From Bacteroidales bacterium (lineage in GTDB: Bacteria > Bacteroidota > Bacteroidia > Bacteroidales > P3): DNA of 19,445 bases. The translations under genes were made by a program, and so were the position numbers. Location: NCBI GenBank assembly GCA_017618625.1, contig JAFZTV010000090.1:1-19445 (forward strand). Reading direction: 5' to 3'. Below, one piece after another: positions 1-6,574 of the stretch; the stretch's first letter is position 1, and each line of letters opens with the position of its first letter. Under the pieces are notes generated by a model that was not told the DNA's origin, did no database searches, and worked only from the letters and a program-made list of their open reading frames with translations.

Positions 1-5
1 ATACT

Positions 6-87
6 GCGGATATGGCGTAATTGGTAGCCGCGCTAGACTTAGGATCTAGTGGCGAAAGCCGTAACGGTTCGAGTCCGTTTATCCGCA
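6..87 (+). tRNA. tRNA-Leu (anticodon UAG)
   Basis: The cloverleaf folds by eye. The acceptor stem GCGGATA (6-12) pairs with TATCCGC (80-86), with discriminator A87. The anticodon stem CTAGA/TCTAG encloses the loop CTTAGGA, giving anticodon UAG for CUA codons. The T arm is AACGG-TTCGAGT-CCGTT (63-79). A long class II variable arm (TGGCGAAAGCCGT) fits leucine. The 3' CCA is not encoded and would have to be added after transcription. Confidence 0.95.
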
Positions 88-96
88 CAAAACAAG

Positions 97-130
97 AAGA
101 CAACATCCCTCCAAAGATGTTGTCTTTTTT
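97..130 (+). terminator. Rho-independent terminator after tRNA-Leu
   Basis: A perfect 11-bp stem (AAGACAACATC, 97-107; GATGTTGTCTT, 116-126) with an 8-base loop runs into six T residues (125-130). It lies nine bases after the mature tRNA end, so it probably ends the tRNA transcript. Bases 131-218, before the next gene, hold no further structure I can support. Confidence 0.9.
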
Positions 131-218
131 ACGAGCGCTTTTTCTTAAAATGACGATACTTCGGACGGTAGCGGATTCCTTATAATATTTTCATCCCTTC
201 GGCGTTATTATAATTTGT

Positions 219-1487
219 ATGCGCAACCTATACATATTTCTCCTTTTTCTGTTACTGCTTGCCTTCAGGGCCGAGGCCTCATATCTGTTGCTTCCTATGG
301 ACAACGTGCAGCGCAACCACCTGAAAGCCTATGGTGTTGCCTACTGGGCTCTTGAGCGCGAGGTCGAAGTCACTTGGCTCCTCAACTACCGTGGCGGGGC
401 CTTCATGATGAAGTATGCCGACGCCCTTGAGAAAGAGTGCCGACTGCGCGGGGTCTCCTACGAGGTCATAGCCGACGGACAGTCGGCCGACATCCTCTCC
501 TACATCGCCGACCCGGGCGTGAACATGGATGCGGTGCGCCTACAGAAAGCTCCCAAGATTGCCGTCTATTCGCCCAAGAACAAACTCCCGTGGGACGATG
601 CGGTGACGTTGGTGCTCACATACTCTGAGATTCCTTACGACGTAATCTATGATGAGGAGGTCATTTCGGGTGTGCTACCCAAGTACGACTGGCTGCACCT
701 TCACCACGAGGACTTCACCGGCCAATACGGCAAGTTCTGGGGCAACTACCGCTCGCAGAAGTGGTATATCGAGGATGTCAAGACTCAGGAGGCTATGGCT
801 CACAAGCTCGGCTTCTCCAAGGTCTCGCAGCTCAAACTCGCCGTCTCCCACAAGATACGCGACTTTGTGGCCGGCGGCGGGTTCCTCTTTGCCATGTGCT
901 CGGCCCCCGACAGCTACGACGTGGCTCTCTCGGCCGAGAATGTTGACATCTGCGACGTGATGTTCGACGGCGACCCTATGCAACCCGACGCCCAGAACCA
1001 CCTCGACTACTCAAAGACATTCGCCTTCAAAGACTTCCGCATAAGCACCACTCCTGCGGAATACGAGATTTCAACCATCGACATCGATCAGCAGTCGCGC
1101 GGCCGCGTCGTGAACGAGCGAACCGACTTCTTCACACTCTTCGAGTTCTCCGCCAAGTGGGATTGGGTGCCGACGATGCTCACACAGAACCACACTCGTG
1201 TGATACACGGCTTCATGGGGCAGACGACGGCCTTCCGCAAGGAGACCGTCAAAACCTCGGCTGTCATATTGGCCGAGAACAAGGAACTGGGCGAGGTTCG
1301 CTACCTGCACGGCGACTTCGGCAAGGGCACCTGGACTTTCCTCGGCGGGCACGACCCCGAGGACTACCGTCACTATGTGGGTGACCCTCCGACCGACCTC
1401 TCGCTCTACCCCAACTCCCCTGGCTATAGGCTTATACTTAACAACATCCTCTTCCCCGCCGCAAAAAAGGAAAAACACAAGACCTGA
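219..1487 (+). CDS. Secreted GATase-like protein, usually labelled 'asparagine synthetase B'
   Basis: This 422-residue protein begins with a signal peptide (about residues 1-20, MRNLYIFLLFLLLLAFRAEA), so it is exported. From memory it closely matches a conserved Bacteroidota family that databases call 'asparagine synthetase B', including the blocks LHLHHEDFTGQYGKF and GHDPEDY..VGDPPT. The name looks wrong: there is no Cys at position 2 for a class II glutaminase and no SGGxDS ATP-pyrophosphatase loop. The layout instead resembles class I glutamine-amidotransferase-like or ThuA-like folds, with GGGFLFAMCSA placing Cys227 at a possible nucleophile elbow and His378 in GGHDPED; that reading is inference. 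The real function is unknown. The next gene follows after 66 bases and is probably co-transcribed. The ATG at 219 is chosen because the signal peptide starts there. Confidence 0.85.
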   Translation: MRNLYIFLLFLLLLAFRAEASYLLLPMDNVQRNHLKAYGVAYWALEREVEVTWLLNYRGGAFMMKYADALEKECRLRGVSYEVIADGQSADILSYIADPGVNMDAVRLQKAPKIAVYSPKNKLPWDDAVTLVLTYSEIPYDVIYDEEVISGVLPKYDWLHLHHEDFTGQYGKFWGNYRSQKWYIEDVKTQEAMAHKLGFSKVSQLKLAVSHKIRDFVAGGGFLFAMCSAPDSYDVALSAENVDICDVMFDGDPMQPDAQNHLDYSKTFAFKDFRISTTPAEYEISTIDIDQQSRGRVVNERTDFFTLFEFSAKWDWVPTMLTQNHTRVIHGFMGQTTAFRKETVKTSAVILAENKELGEVRYLHGDFGKGTWTFLGGHDPEDYRHYVGDPPTDLSLYPNSPGYRLILNNILFPAAKKEKHKT

Positions 1488-1553
1488 TTTGTGAATGGCG
1501 AATTGACAGTACAAACACCTACCACTGACAACTAAGCACTAATCAATAAAAAC

Positions 1554-2996
1554 TTGAAACTGAAAACCTCCATACTGCTATGCCTACTGGCTCTCGCCTC
1601 TCTCGTCCACTCACAGAGTTGGTCGGTTTACACCGTCCGCTCGTCCGAGATTGTGGGCGACGACATCATGGCGGTGGCTGCCGACTCAAAGGGTGCCGTA
1701 TGGGTGGGCTCCACGTTGGGCCTCTGCCGCCTGTCGGGCCGCACCTGGACGGATTATTCCATGTTCAACCAGAAGCTCAAGGATCAGTTCATCAACTGCA
1801 TCGCTGTCGATAAGCGCGGTGTGCTCTGGATTGGGACCGACGACTACGGCGTGTTCGAGTTCAACGGCACCCACTGGACAGAGCATCCGAAGGAGATGCA
1901 GAAATACAATATGGCTCTTATCCGCGACATCGCGGTCGACCAAGACGGCGTGGTGTGGATAGGCGTCACTCTGAGTGGCTTGGTACGCATCGAAGGTAAG
2001 GATTGGAAGAAATACACCGCCGACCAAGGCGGCCTCAAGAGCGACTTCATCATGGACATCGCCATCGACAAAGACAACGCCAAGTGGGTCGCCACCAACG
2101 AAGGGGTCTCCAAGTTCGACGGTTCGAGGTGGACCTCCTTTACCACTACCAACTCCAAACTGCCCATTGGCAACGTGCCGGCCATAGCCATCGACCGCAA
2201 GGACGTGAAGTGGATTGGCACCATCGCGGGCCTCTGCCGTTTCGACGGCACGGATTGGCAGGTTTTCGACACCAAGAACTCTCCCTTGCCCGACAATCAG
2301 ATAAACGCCCTCTGTATTGACGCCCGTGGTGCCATCTGGATGGCAACGCAAAAGGGTGTGGCGGTATTCAACGGCAAGGACAAATGGCAGGTTTACAATG
2401 CTAAGAACTCCAAGGTGCCCAACGCTGCGGTACGCTGCATGATGATCGACCAGAAAGGCACCAAGTGGTTCGGCACGCAGGGTGGGGGACTGGTTCGTTT
2501 CGACGGCTACGGCGTGAAAGGACGTGTCGTTGACGATAAGGGCAAGGCGGTGCCTAACATGACCGTCCGCTGCGGTACACGCACAACCACTACCGATGCC
2601 GAAGGCCTCTACTATTTCGAACTTCCCGCCGATGCGGCTGGTGAGATAACGCTTGCCACCGACGCTACGGTCGAGCCTACCAACTACACCTTCAACAACC
2701 TCAACGGATTTCTTTTTGTCAAGGACTTCTCCGTATCCACCGCCCTTGTGGCCAAGGGAAACTCTAAGGAGAAAGTGGTCGTGACGCCATATCTGGCCGA
2801 AGGCTATATCACCATATCGCTCGAATGTCCTACCGCCGAGGTTGAGTTTGTCAACGCCAAAGGTGAGTCGGTGCGCACCCTGCCCAACTACAAGAACGGC
2901 GCAAAGATAACCATAGCCAAGATGCCCAAAGCCCCATATACGCTCTACATCAGAACAGCAAAGGGCGAAAAGTCGCTACAGTTCAACCTGAAGTGA
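1554..2996 (+). CDS. Secreted seven-bladed Reg_prop propeller protein with carboxypeptidase-regulatory-like domain
   Basis: This 480-residue protein starts with a signal peptide (MKLKTSILLCLLALASLVHSQ). Residues about 22-320 hold seven propeller repeats of the two-component-regulator-propeller type, each with a W-[VIMF]-[GA] core (VWVGS, LWIGT, VWIGV, KWVAT, KWIGT, IWMAT, KWFGT). Seven blades make one full propeller. From residue 321 (VKGRVVDDKGKAVPNMTV) comes a carboxypeptidase-regulatory-like beta-sandwich. The last ~65 residues (VEFVNAKGESVRTL...LYIRTAKGEKSLQFNL) resemble a T9SS type A sorting domain, which suggests export to the surface or medium. There is no kinase or DNA-binding domain, unlike hybrid sensors that carry these repeats. 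The start is a TTG: a stop lies seven codons upstream, and the first in-frame ATG would remove the signal peptide. Ligand and role are unknown. Confidence 0.85.
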   Translation: MKLKTSILLCLLALASLVHSQSWSVYTVRSSEIVGDDIMAVAADSKGAVWVGSTLGLCRLSGRTWTDYSMFNQKLKDQFINCIAVDKRGVLWIGTDDYGVFEFNGTHWTEHPKEMQKYNMALIRDIAVDQDGVVWIGVTLSGLVRIEGKDWKKYTADQGGLKSDFIMDIAIDKDNAKWVATNEGVSKFDGSRWTSFTTTNSKLPIGNVPAIAIDRKDVKWIGTIAGLCRFDGTDWQVFDTKNSPLPDNQINALCIDARGAIWMATQKGVAVFNGKDKWQVYNAKNSKVPNAAVRCMMIDQKGTKWFGTQGGGLVRFDGYGVKGRVVDDKGKAVPNMTVRCGTRTTTTDAEGLYYFELPADAAGEITLATDATVEPTNYTFNNLNGFLFVKDFSVSTALVAKGNSKEKVVVTPYLAEGYITISLECPTAEVEFVNAKGESVRTLPNYKNGAKITIAKMPKAPYTLYIRTAKGEKSLQFNLK

Positions 2997-3056
2997 TGCT
3001 TAGATATTTTGATGATTGCCCGTTAGGGTTCACGTTCGGGGTATTATATAACAATT

Positions 3057-3088
3057 AGACGCCGGTCACACATTGGCGACCGGCGTCT
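3057..3088. terminator. Convergent intergenic hairpin, probable bidirectional terminator
   Basis: A perfect 11-bp stem (AGACGCCGGTC, 3057-3067; GACCGGCGTCT, 3078-3088) with a 10-base loop sits between the end of the propeller gene and the end of the facing lipoprotein gene. The T tracts are weak on both sides (ACTTCTTT downstream on plus; TAATTGTT on minus), so two-way termination is inferred from position and stem strength. Confidence 0.7.
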
Positions 3089-3111
3089 GACTTCTTTAAT
3101 CGTTGCAGCTA

Positions 3112-3339
3112 TTATTTACATTTCATGCCAATCAGGATGCCTGCGTTTTCGCCGGTGTGATCCACGTCGCTGCATTTCTGGATATCTTCATTTGGATAAT
3201 CTTCCTGCAGTTCTCTAAGGGTATAATCCATAGTGGTTTCTTCACCGACTACATAATTTGTGCAATGGCAAATCTTTGTGCAGGAGGTCATGGCGGCAAT
3301 TCCTGCTATTGCGGATATAAGTAATAGGATTTTTTTCAT
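3112..3339 (-). CDS. Small cysteine-patterned lipoprotein, copy 1 (75 aa)
   Basis: I recognise no named family. The protein has a lipoprotein signal peptide ending in AMTSC, with Cys20 the likely lipidated residue. The mature part keeps four cysteines: Cys24, Cys26, Cys56 and Cys74. The pattern C-x3-C-x-C-x2-Y ... KCSD ... G-x-x-CK-end is shared with the next two genes upstream, so the three are paralogues. After lipidation four cysteines remain, enough for two disulfides or a metal site. Residues after Cys20 (T-K-I) lack the acidic run of the Bacteroidota lipoprotein export signal, so a periplasm-facing location is more likely. It is the last gene of the array on this strand, and a terminator-like hairpin lies between it and copy 2. 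Confidence 0.75.
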   Translation of the reverse strand: MKKILLLISAIAGIAAMTSCTKICHCTNYVVGEETTMDYTLRELQEDYPNEDIQKCSDVDHTGENAGILIGMKCK

Positions 3340-3353
3340 GTTAAAGGTTTTTG

Positions 3354-3387
3354 TAAAAAACAGCAGCCGCCATATAGCGGCCGCTGT
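3354..3387 (-). terminator. Terminator or attenuator between lipoprotein copies 2 and 1
   Basis: Read on the minus strand, an 11-bp stem with one internal A-C mismatch (ACAGCGGCCGC / GCGGCTGCTGT, loop TATATG) is followed at once by a run of T (plus-strand A residues 3354-3360). This is a textbook intrinsic terminator after copy 2. Only 14 bases separate it from the copy 1 start codon, so copy 1 has little room for its own promoter and probably depends on readthrough. Confidence 0.8.
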
Positions 3388-3413
3388 TTCTGATTAATAA
3401 AAGTTGTTAACTC

Positions 3414-3659
3414 TTATTTGCACTCAACACCCCATTTGCCAAGGTCTGCGTCGTCGGTAACTTCGCTAACGTCGCTGCATTTTTTAATCTCATTCTTAAC
3501 AAAGGTGGGGAATGTGGATTGGATGTCTTTCAACTTGAGATCCTCATACACTTCACCGTCGTTGCTGCCAGAATAGAGGGTGCAGTCACAGGTCTTTTCG
3601 CAAGAAGCGAACACGGCGACCATGGCGATGGCGGCCAATGCAAAGAAAACTTTCTTCAT
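3414..3659 (-). CDS. Small cysteine-patterned lipoprotein, copy 2 (81 aa)
   Basis: This is the middle member of the three-gene array. The signal peptide MKKVFFALAAIAMVAVFASC ends in a lipobox with Cys20 and is nearly the same as that of copy 3 (MKKIVLALAAIAMVAMFTTSC). Mature cysteines are Cys24, Cys26, Cys61 and Cys80, in the frame CEKTCDC ... IKKCSDVS ... GVECK shared with its neighbours. The stretch between Cys26 and Cys61 is acidic and variable. The upstream 81-base gap holds no clear promoter, so it is probably transcribed from the promoter before copy 3. A strong terminator follows it. No function can be assigned from sequence. Confidence 0.75.
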   Translation of the reverse strand: MKKVFFALAAIAMVAVFASCEKTCDCTLYSGSNDGEVYEDLKLKDIQSTFPTFVKNEIKKCSDVSEVTDDADLGKWGVECK

Positions 3660-3740
3660 GGTTTTATTGATTTGTTTAATTTATGCCTACTCTAAATGGT
3701 TTTCGGCGGCCCCAATATTTGGTACAATCTAACGTTTGGT

Positions 3741-3965
3741 TTACCAGCTGGTTTTGCACTCAACGCCAGTCTTGTTGTTGCCTTCGTCGTCGGAGTAGAT
3801 GGTGCCCATGTCTTTGCACTTTTTACCACTCTCGATTTCGATGTCTTTCTGGGTGCTTACCACAACGCCTAAAGCGTATGTTTTGCAGGTGCATTTCTTG
3901 TTGCAGGATGTAGTGAACATTGCAACCATTGCGATAGCGGCTAAGGCCAATACGATTTTCTTCAT
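3741..3965 (-). CDS. Small cysteine-patterned lipoprotein, copy 3 (74 aa)
   Basis: This is the first-transcribed member of the array. The lipobox FTTSC places the lipid on Cys21. The mature cysteines are Cys25, Cys27, Cys50 and Cys70, in CNKKCTC ... GKKCKDMG ... GVECK. The Cys27-Cys50 loop is shorter than in the other copies (22 residues between the cysteines against 29 and 34), so the scaffold is constant and the loop varies in length. The tail TSW after the final CK is unique to this copy. It has the best promoter of the three. Its leader contains TTAAACAAAT just before the ATG, and copy 2 has the same words, consistent with duplication that included the leader. Confidence 0.75.
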   Translation of the reverse strand: MKKIVLALAAIAMVAMFTTSCNKKCTCKTYALGVVVSTQKDIEIESGKKCKDMGTIYSDDEGNNKTGVECKTSW

Positions 3966-4030
3966 AATTTGTTTAATTTGTTATGTTTGTAATTATTTTT
4001 GTTTGATGGATATACTTCCATCGAATAGTG

Positions 4031-4060
4031 CAAAGATAGTGATTTTGTTCAGAAATGCAA
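4031..4060 (-). promoter_or_regulatory. Bacteroidota-type promoter for the lipoprotein array
   Basis: On the minus strand TATCTTTG (plus 4031-4038) matches the TAnnTTTG -7 box of the Bacteroidota primary sigma factor. TTGC (plus 4057-4060) sits 18 bases upstream, near the expected place of the weak -33 TTTG element. It lies about 65 bases before the copy 3 start codon. Confidence 0.55.
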
Positions 4061-4108
4061 GTGTTTTGGCGAAATACTTTATTCACATAGTATTGTTAAA
4101 ACAGTTTC

Positions 4109-4903
4109 TTATGATATGTTTTTCTCTAGAAATTGGCGTAGTTCAACTGGTGATACATCGTGGTGTATCTGTCCGTCAACCACATACGATATGGCTCCTG
4201 TCTCCTCGCTCACCACCACGCTTATCACGTCTATCTGTTCGCTGATGCCGATGGCGGAGCGGTGGCGAAGCCCAAGGTTCGGGTCAATTTGATTGTTTGA
4301 TGATACGGGCAGTATGCAGCGCGCTGCGAGTATAGTGTTTTTGCGTACTATCACGGCTCCATCGTGCAGCGGTGAGTTCTTGAAAAACAGCGCTTCCAGC
4401 AACGCGGCGGAGGTGGTGGCGTCAATACGCTCGCCTGTGGCAATGATGTCGTCCAGTTCGTTTTGGCGTTTGAAGATGATAAGTGCTCCGGTTTTGGATT
4501 GCGACATGTGCATACAAGCCTGTATGTACGGTTCTACGTTGAGTGTGGAACTCTGTGATATGTTGTGCTTCCAAAACAGGAATCGTTTCTTGAACGAGTC
4601 GCCGGCCAGGGTTGTCTTGGTACCTACTAGCAGTAGGAATTTCCTTATCTCGGGTTGGAATATGATGACTAGCGCCACCAATCCCACGCTCACAATCTCG
4701 CCCAGAAGTGCGCCCGAGAGCCGCATGTTCAGAAAATAGGCTACTTGACGCGCTATGACAATGACCAGTATGGCCCAGAAGATGCGGATGACGTTGGTTC
4801 CGCGCACCAGACGATATAGGTAGAAGAACAACGCGGATACCAACAGTATGTCGATTACATCGACAAATCGTATGGAGTGAAGTCCTGCTATGAGTGTAAC
4901 CAT
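4109..4903 (-). CDS. cdaA: Diadenylate cyclase CdaA (membrane-bound c-di-AMP synthase)
   Basis: CdaA joins two ATP molecules into the second messenger c-di-AMP. The 264-residue protein has the family layout: three hydrophobic segments in the first ~85 residues (about 16-34, 38-58 and 64-83), then a DisA_N cyclase domain. The two diagnostic active-site motifs are present: DGA at 181-183 (in SPLHDGAVIV) and RHR at 213-215 (in LGLRHRSAIGISE). Length is normal for CdaA (about 260-280). It lies 78 bases downstream of folP on the same strand and is probably co-transcribed; its immediate leader has no G over 26 bases. In Bacillota cdaA sits with cdaR and glmM; no regulator homologue is seen here. 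No clear terminator follows it. Confidence 0.95.
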   Translation of the reverse strand: MVTLIAGLHSIRFVDVIDILLVSALFFYLYRLVRGTNVIRIFWAILVIVIARQVAYFLNMRLSGALLGEIVSVGLVALVIIFQPEIRKFLLLVGTKTTLAGDSFKKRFLFWKHNISQSSTLNVEPYIQACMHMSQSKTGALIIFKRQNELDDIIATGERIDATTSAALLEALFFKNSPLHDGAVIVRKNTILAARCILPVSSNNQIDPNLGLRHRSAIGISEQIDVISVVVSEETGAISYVVDGQIHHDVSPVELRQFLEKNIS

Positions 4904-4981
4904 TGTTGATTGAAAATTGAAAGTTGAAACTTGCTTGTTAGGGAATATGTTTAGAGTTCAGATTGTTTGAATATGTGATGA

Positions 4982-5827
4982 CTATTCATACAGCAGCCTC
5001 ACGGCTTCCAGCGCCTCCTTTGGGTCGTGTACGCGTAGTATCCTTGAGCCTTTCATTAGTGCTTTGGTGTTCAGCACCGTGGTGCCGTTCAGCGCTTCGG
5101 CTGGGGTGATGTCTAGTTTGCGGTATATCATCGACTTACGTGATATTCCTGCCAGCAAGGGCTCGCGGAATACCGACGTGAGTTCGTCGAGTCGGTCGAG
5201 TAGTTCGTAGTTCTGTTCCACCGTCTTCCCGAAGCCGAAGCCCGGGTCAATCCAGATGTCCTTCACTCCGAGCTCGTAAAGGCGGTTGATTCGTTCGGAA
5301 AGGTAGAGACAGAGGTCTTGCACAATGTCGTTGTATTCGCATTTCAACTGCATCTCGTCGGGCCGTCCGGTGGTATGCATCAATATATAGGGAACCTGCA
5401 GTTCTGCAACGGTTTCGAACATACGGTTGTCCAACTGTCCGCCGCTGATGTCGTTGATGATGTCGGCCCCGCACCCGATAGCCGCTCTCGCGCTCTCGGC
5501 AAGATAGGTGTCAACCGAGATGATGACGTCGGGAAACATTCTGCGGATTCGCTCTATGACGGGTTGGAAGCGGGCAATCTCCTCGTCGGCGTCGGCCAGT
5601 CGGTTTCCTGGCTTTGACGATGTGGCTCCGATGTCAATGATGTCGGCTCCGTCGGCTATTAGTTTTTCTGCTTGCCGCGCAGCCGCTTCAACCGATGTGT
5701 ATCGGCCTCCGTCGTAGAACGAGTCGGTGCCGATATTGAGAATTGCCATCACCGCAGGTCGCTCAAATGTGACCAATTTTTTGTGGACACATAGGCTAAA
5801 TGCTGAAAATTTTGTATCTTTGCTCAT
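4982..5827 (-). CDS. folP: Dihydropteroate synthase
   Basis: FolP condenses p-aminobenzoate with dihydropterin pyrophosphate in folate synthesis and is the sulfonamide target. The protein is 281 residues with start ATG at 5827 (MSKDTKFSAF...). The open frame runs on upstream to 6235, but that part lies opposite the DUF1599 gene and is not family sequence. TIM-barrel landmarks are present: ILNIGTDSFYDGG (loop 1), DIIDIGATSSKPG (loop 2), INDISGG, WIDPGFGFGKT, GISRKS and the final RVHD. Two loops are unusual: canonical N-x-T-P-D-S-F reads N-I-G-T-D-S-F, and canonical STRPG reads SSKPG. The bases support both readings. The catalytic framework otherwise looks intact. It is divergent from DUF1599 and heads an apparent folP-cdaA operon. 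Confidence 0.93.
   Translation of the reverse strand: MSKDTKFSAFSLCVHKKLVTFERPAVMAILNIGTDSFYDGGRYTSVEAAARQAEKLIADGADIIDIGATSSKPGNRLADADEEIARFQPVIERIRRMFPDVIISVDTYLAESARAAIGCGADIINDISGGQLDNRMFETVAELQVPYILMHTTGRPDEMQLKCEYNDIVQDLCLYLSERINRLYELGVKDIWIDPGFGFGKTVEQNYELLDRLDELTSVFREPLLAGISRKSMIYRKLDITPAEALNGTTVLNTKALMKGSRILRVHDPKEALEAVRLLYE
5815..5822 (+). promoter_or_regulatory. Probable promoter -7 box for the DUF1599 gene
   Basis: TATCTTTG matches TAnnTTTG exactly. It lies inside the first codons of the divergent folP gene and 62 bases upstream of the DUF1599 start. No good -33 TTTG is visible at the right distance, so support rests on the -7 box and the divergent layout. Confidence 0.45.
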
Positions 5828-5884
5828 TGCTATTAAAACGCCATCTTTGTTTATTAATTGTATATCAACATTAAAAAAATACCT

Positions 5885-6430
5885 ATGCCAGACACCGCAG
5901 GTGAATTTGAAAGAGAGATAGGACGTTGCAGGGATATATTCGAAAAAAAGGCTCGTGACTACGGCACCTCGTGGCGCATTCTCAGGCTTCCGTCGCTCAC
6001 CGACCAGATTTATATCAAGGCCAGCAGAATCCGCAGCATCCAGGAGAAGGGTTCCCACCTTATCGACGAGGGGGTTGTGCCGGAGTTTGTCGCTATGGTC
6101 AACTATGCCACCATGGCCCTCATCCAGCAGGAACTCGGTGGCAGCAGCGACGACGAGCTGCCCGTCGAGCAGGCTATGTCCCTCTACGACAAGCACATCA
6201 AAAGCACCACCGACCTGATGACCGCCAAAAACCACGATTACGGCGAGGCTTGGCGTCAGATGCGCATAAGTTCTATGGTCGACCTCATCCTAATGAAAAT
6301 CCGCCGCATCAAGCAGATTGAGGACAACGACGGCAAGACCATCATCTCCGAAGGCGTCGAAGGCAGCTATCAGGACATCATAAACTACTCAATCTTCTGC
6401 CTCATAAGACTGGAGGAAGGCTCCTGCTAA
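5885..6430 (+). CDS. DUF1599 protein (nucleotide modification associated domain 1), two tandem domains
   Basis: This 181-residue protein has two copies of one helical motif. The first is DYGTSWRILRLPSLTDQIYIKASRIRSIQ (from residue 25) and the second DYGEAWRQMRISSMVDLILMKIRRIKQIE (from residue 118). Both follow D-Y-G-x-x-W-R-x-x-R-x-x-S-x-x-D-x-I-x-x-K-x-x-R-I. This matches the DUF1599 family as I know it, which is common in Bacteroidales and linked by bioinformatics to nucleotide modification; its biochemical role is unproven. The start is the ATG at 5885. A TTG nine codons upstream is in frame but would add MYINIKKIP, which does not look like family sequence. It is divergent from folP and followed by a G-free repeat spacer before the DoxX gene. 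Confidence 0.88.
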   Translation: MPDTAGEFEREIGRCRDIFEKKARDYGTSWRILRLPSLTDQIYIKASRIRSIQEKGSHLIDEGVVPEFVAMVNYATMALIQQELGGSSDDELPVEQAMSLYDKHIKSTTDLMTAKNHDYGEAWRQMRISSMVDLILMKIRRIKQIEDNDGKTIISEGVEGSYQDIINYSIFCLIRLEEGSC

Positions 6431-6442
6431 ACAAATAAACTC

Positions 6443-6574
6443 GCACATCAACATCCACCATATCACCATATCAACACATCAACATCCAACATCCAACATC
6501 CAACAAATCAACATATCAACATATCAACATCCAACATATCAACATCCACCATATCAACACACAAACACATCCCC
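6443..6574 (+). repeat. G-free degenerate tandem repeat spacer (CATATCAACATCCA-like)
   Basis: The spacer between the DUF1599 and DoxX genes consists of slipped copies of short words: ATATCAACAT, CATCCAACAT, CATCCACCAT. From 6444 to the G of the DoxX start codon (6577) there is no G on the plus strand, 133 bases. Transcribed RNA would be almost unstructured. There is no open frame of note and no promoter box. Confidence 0.85.

Noticed and set aside
219..1487. True asparagine synthetase
   Set aside because: It has a signal peptide, no Cys2 nucleophile and no SGGxDS loop. The family label is kept only as a pointer to database naming.
3057..3088. Riboswitch or structured RNA between the propeller and lipoprotein genes
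   Set aside because: It is a single perfect stem between convergent gene ends with no leader role, so a terminator explains it better.
3103..3324. 73-codon plus-strand open frame opposite lipoprotein copy 1
   Set aside because: The minus-strand frame has a lipobox and two paralogues beside it, so the plus-strand frame is a shadow.
5858..5884. TTG start nine codons upstream for the DUF1599 protein
   Set aside because: The ATG at 5885 gives a family-like N-terminus, and the extension is AT-rich leader sequence.
4982..6235. Longer FolP of 417 residues starting at 6235
   Set aside because: The extra N-terminal 136 residues are antisense to the DUF1599 gene and unlike any FolP. The ATG at 5827 gives the normal length.
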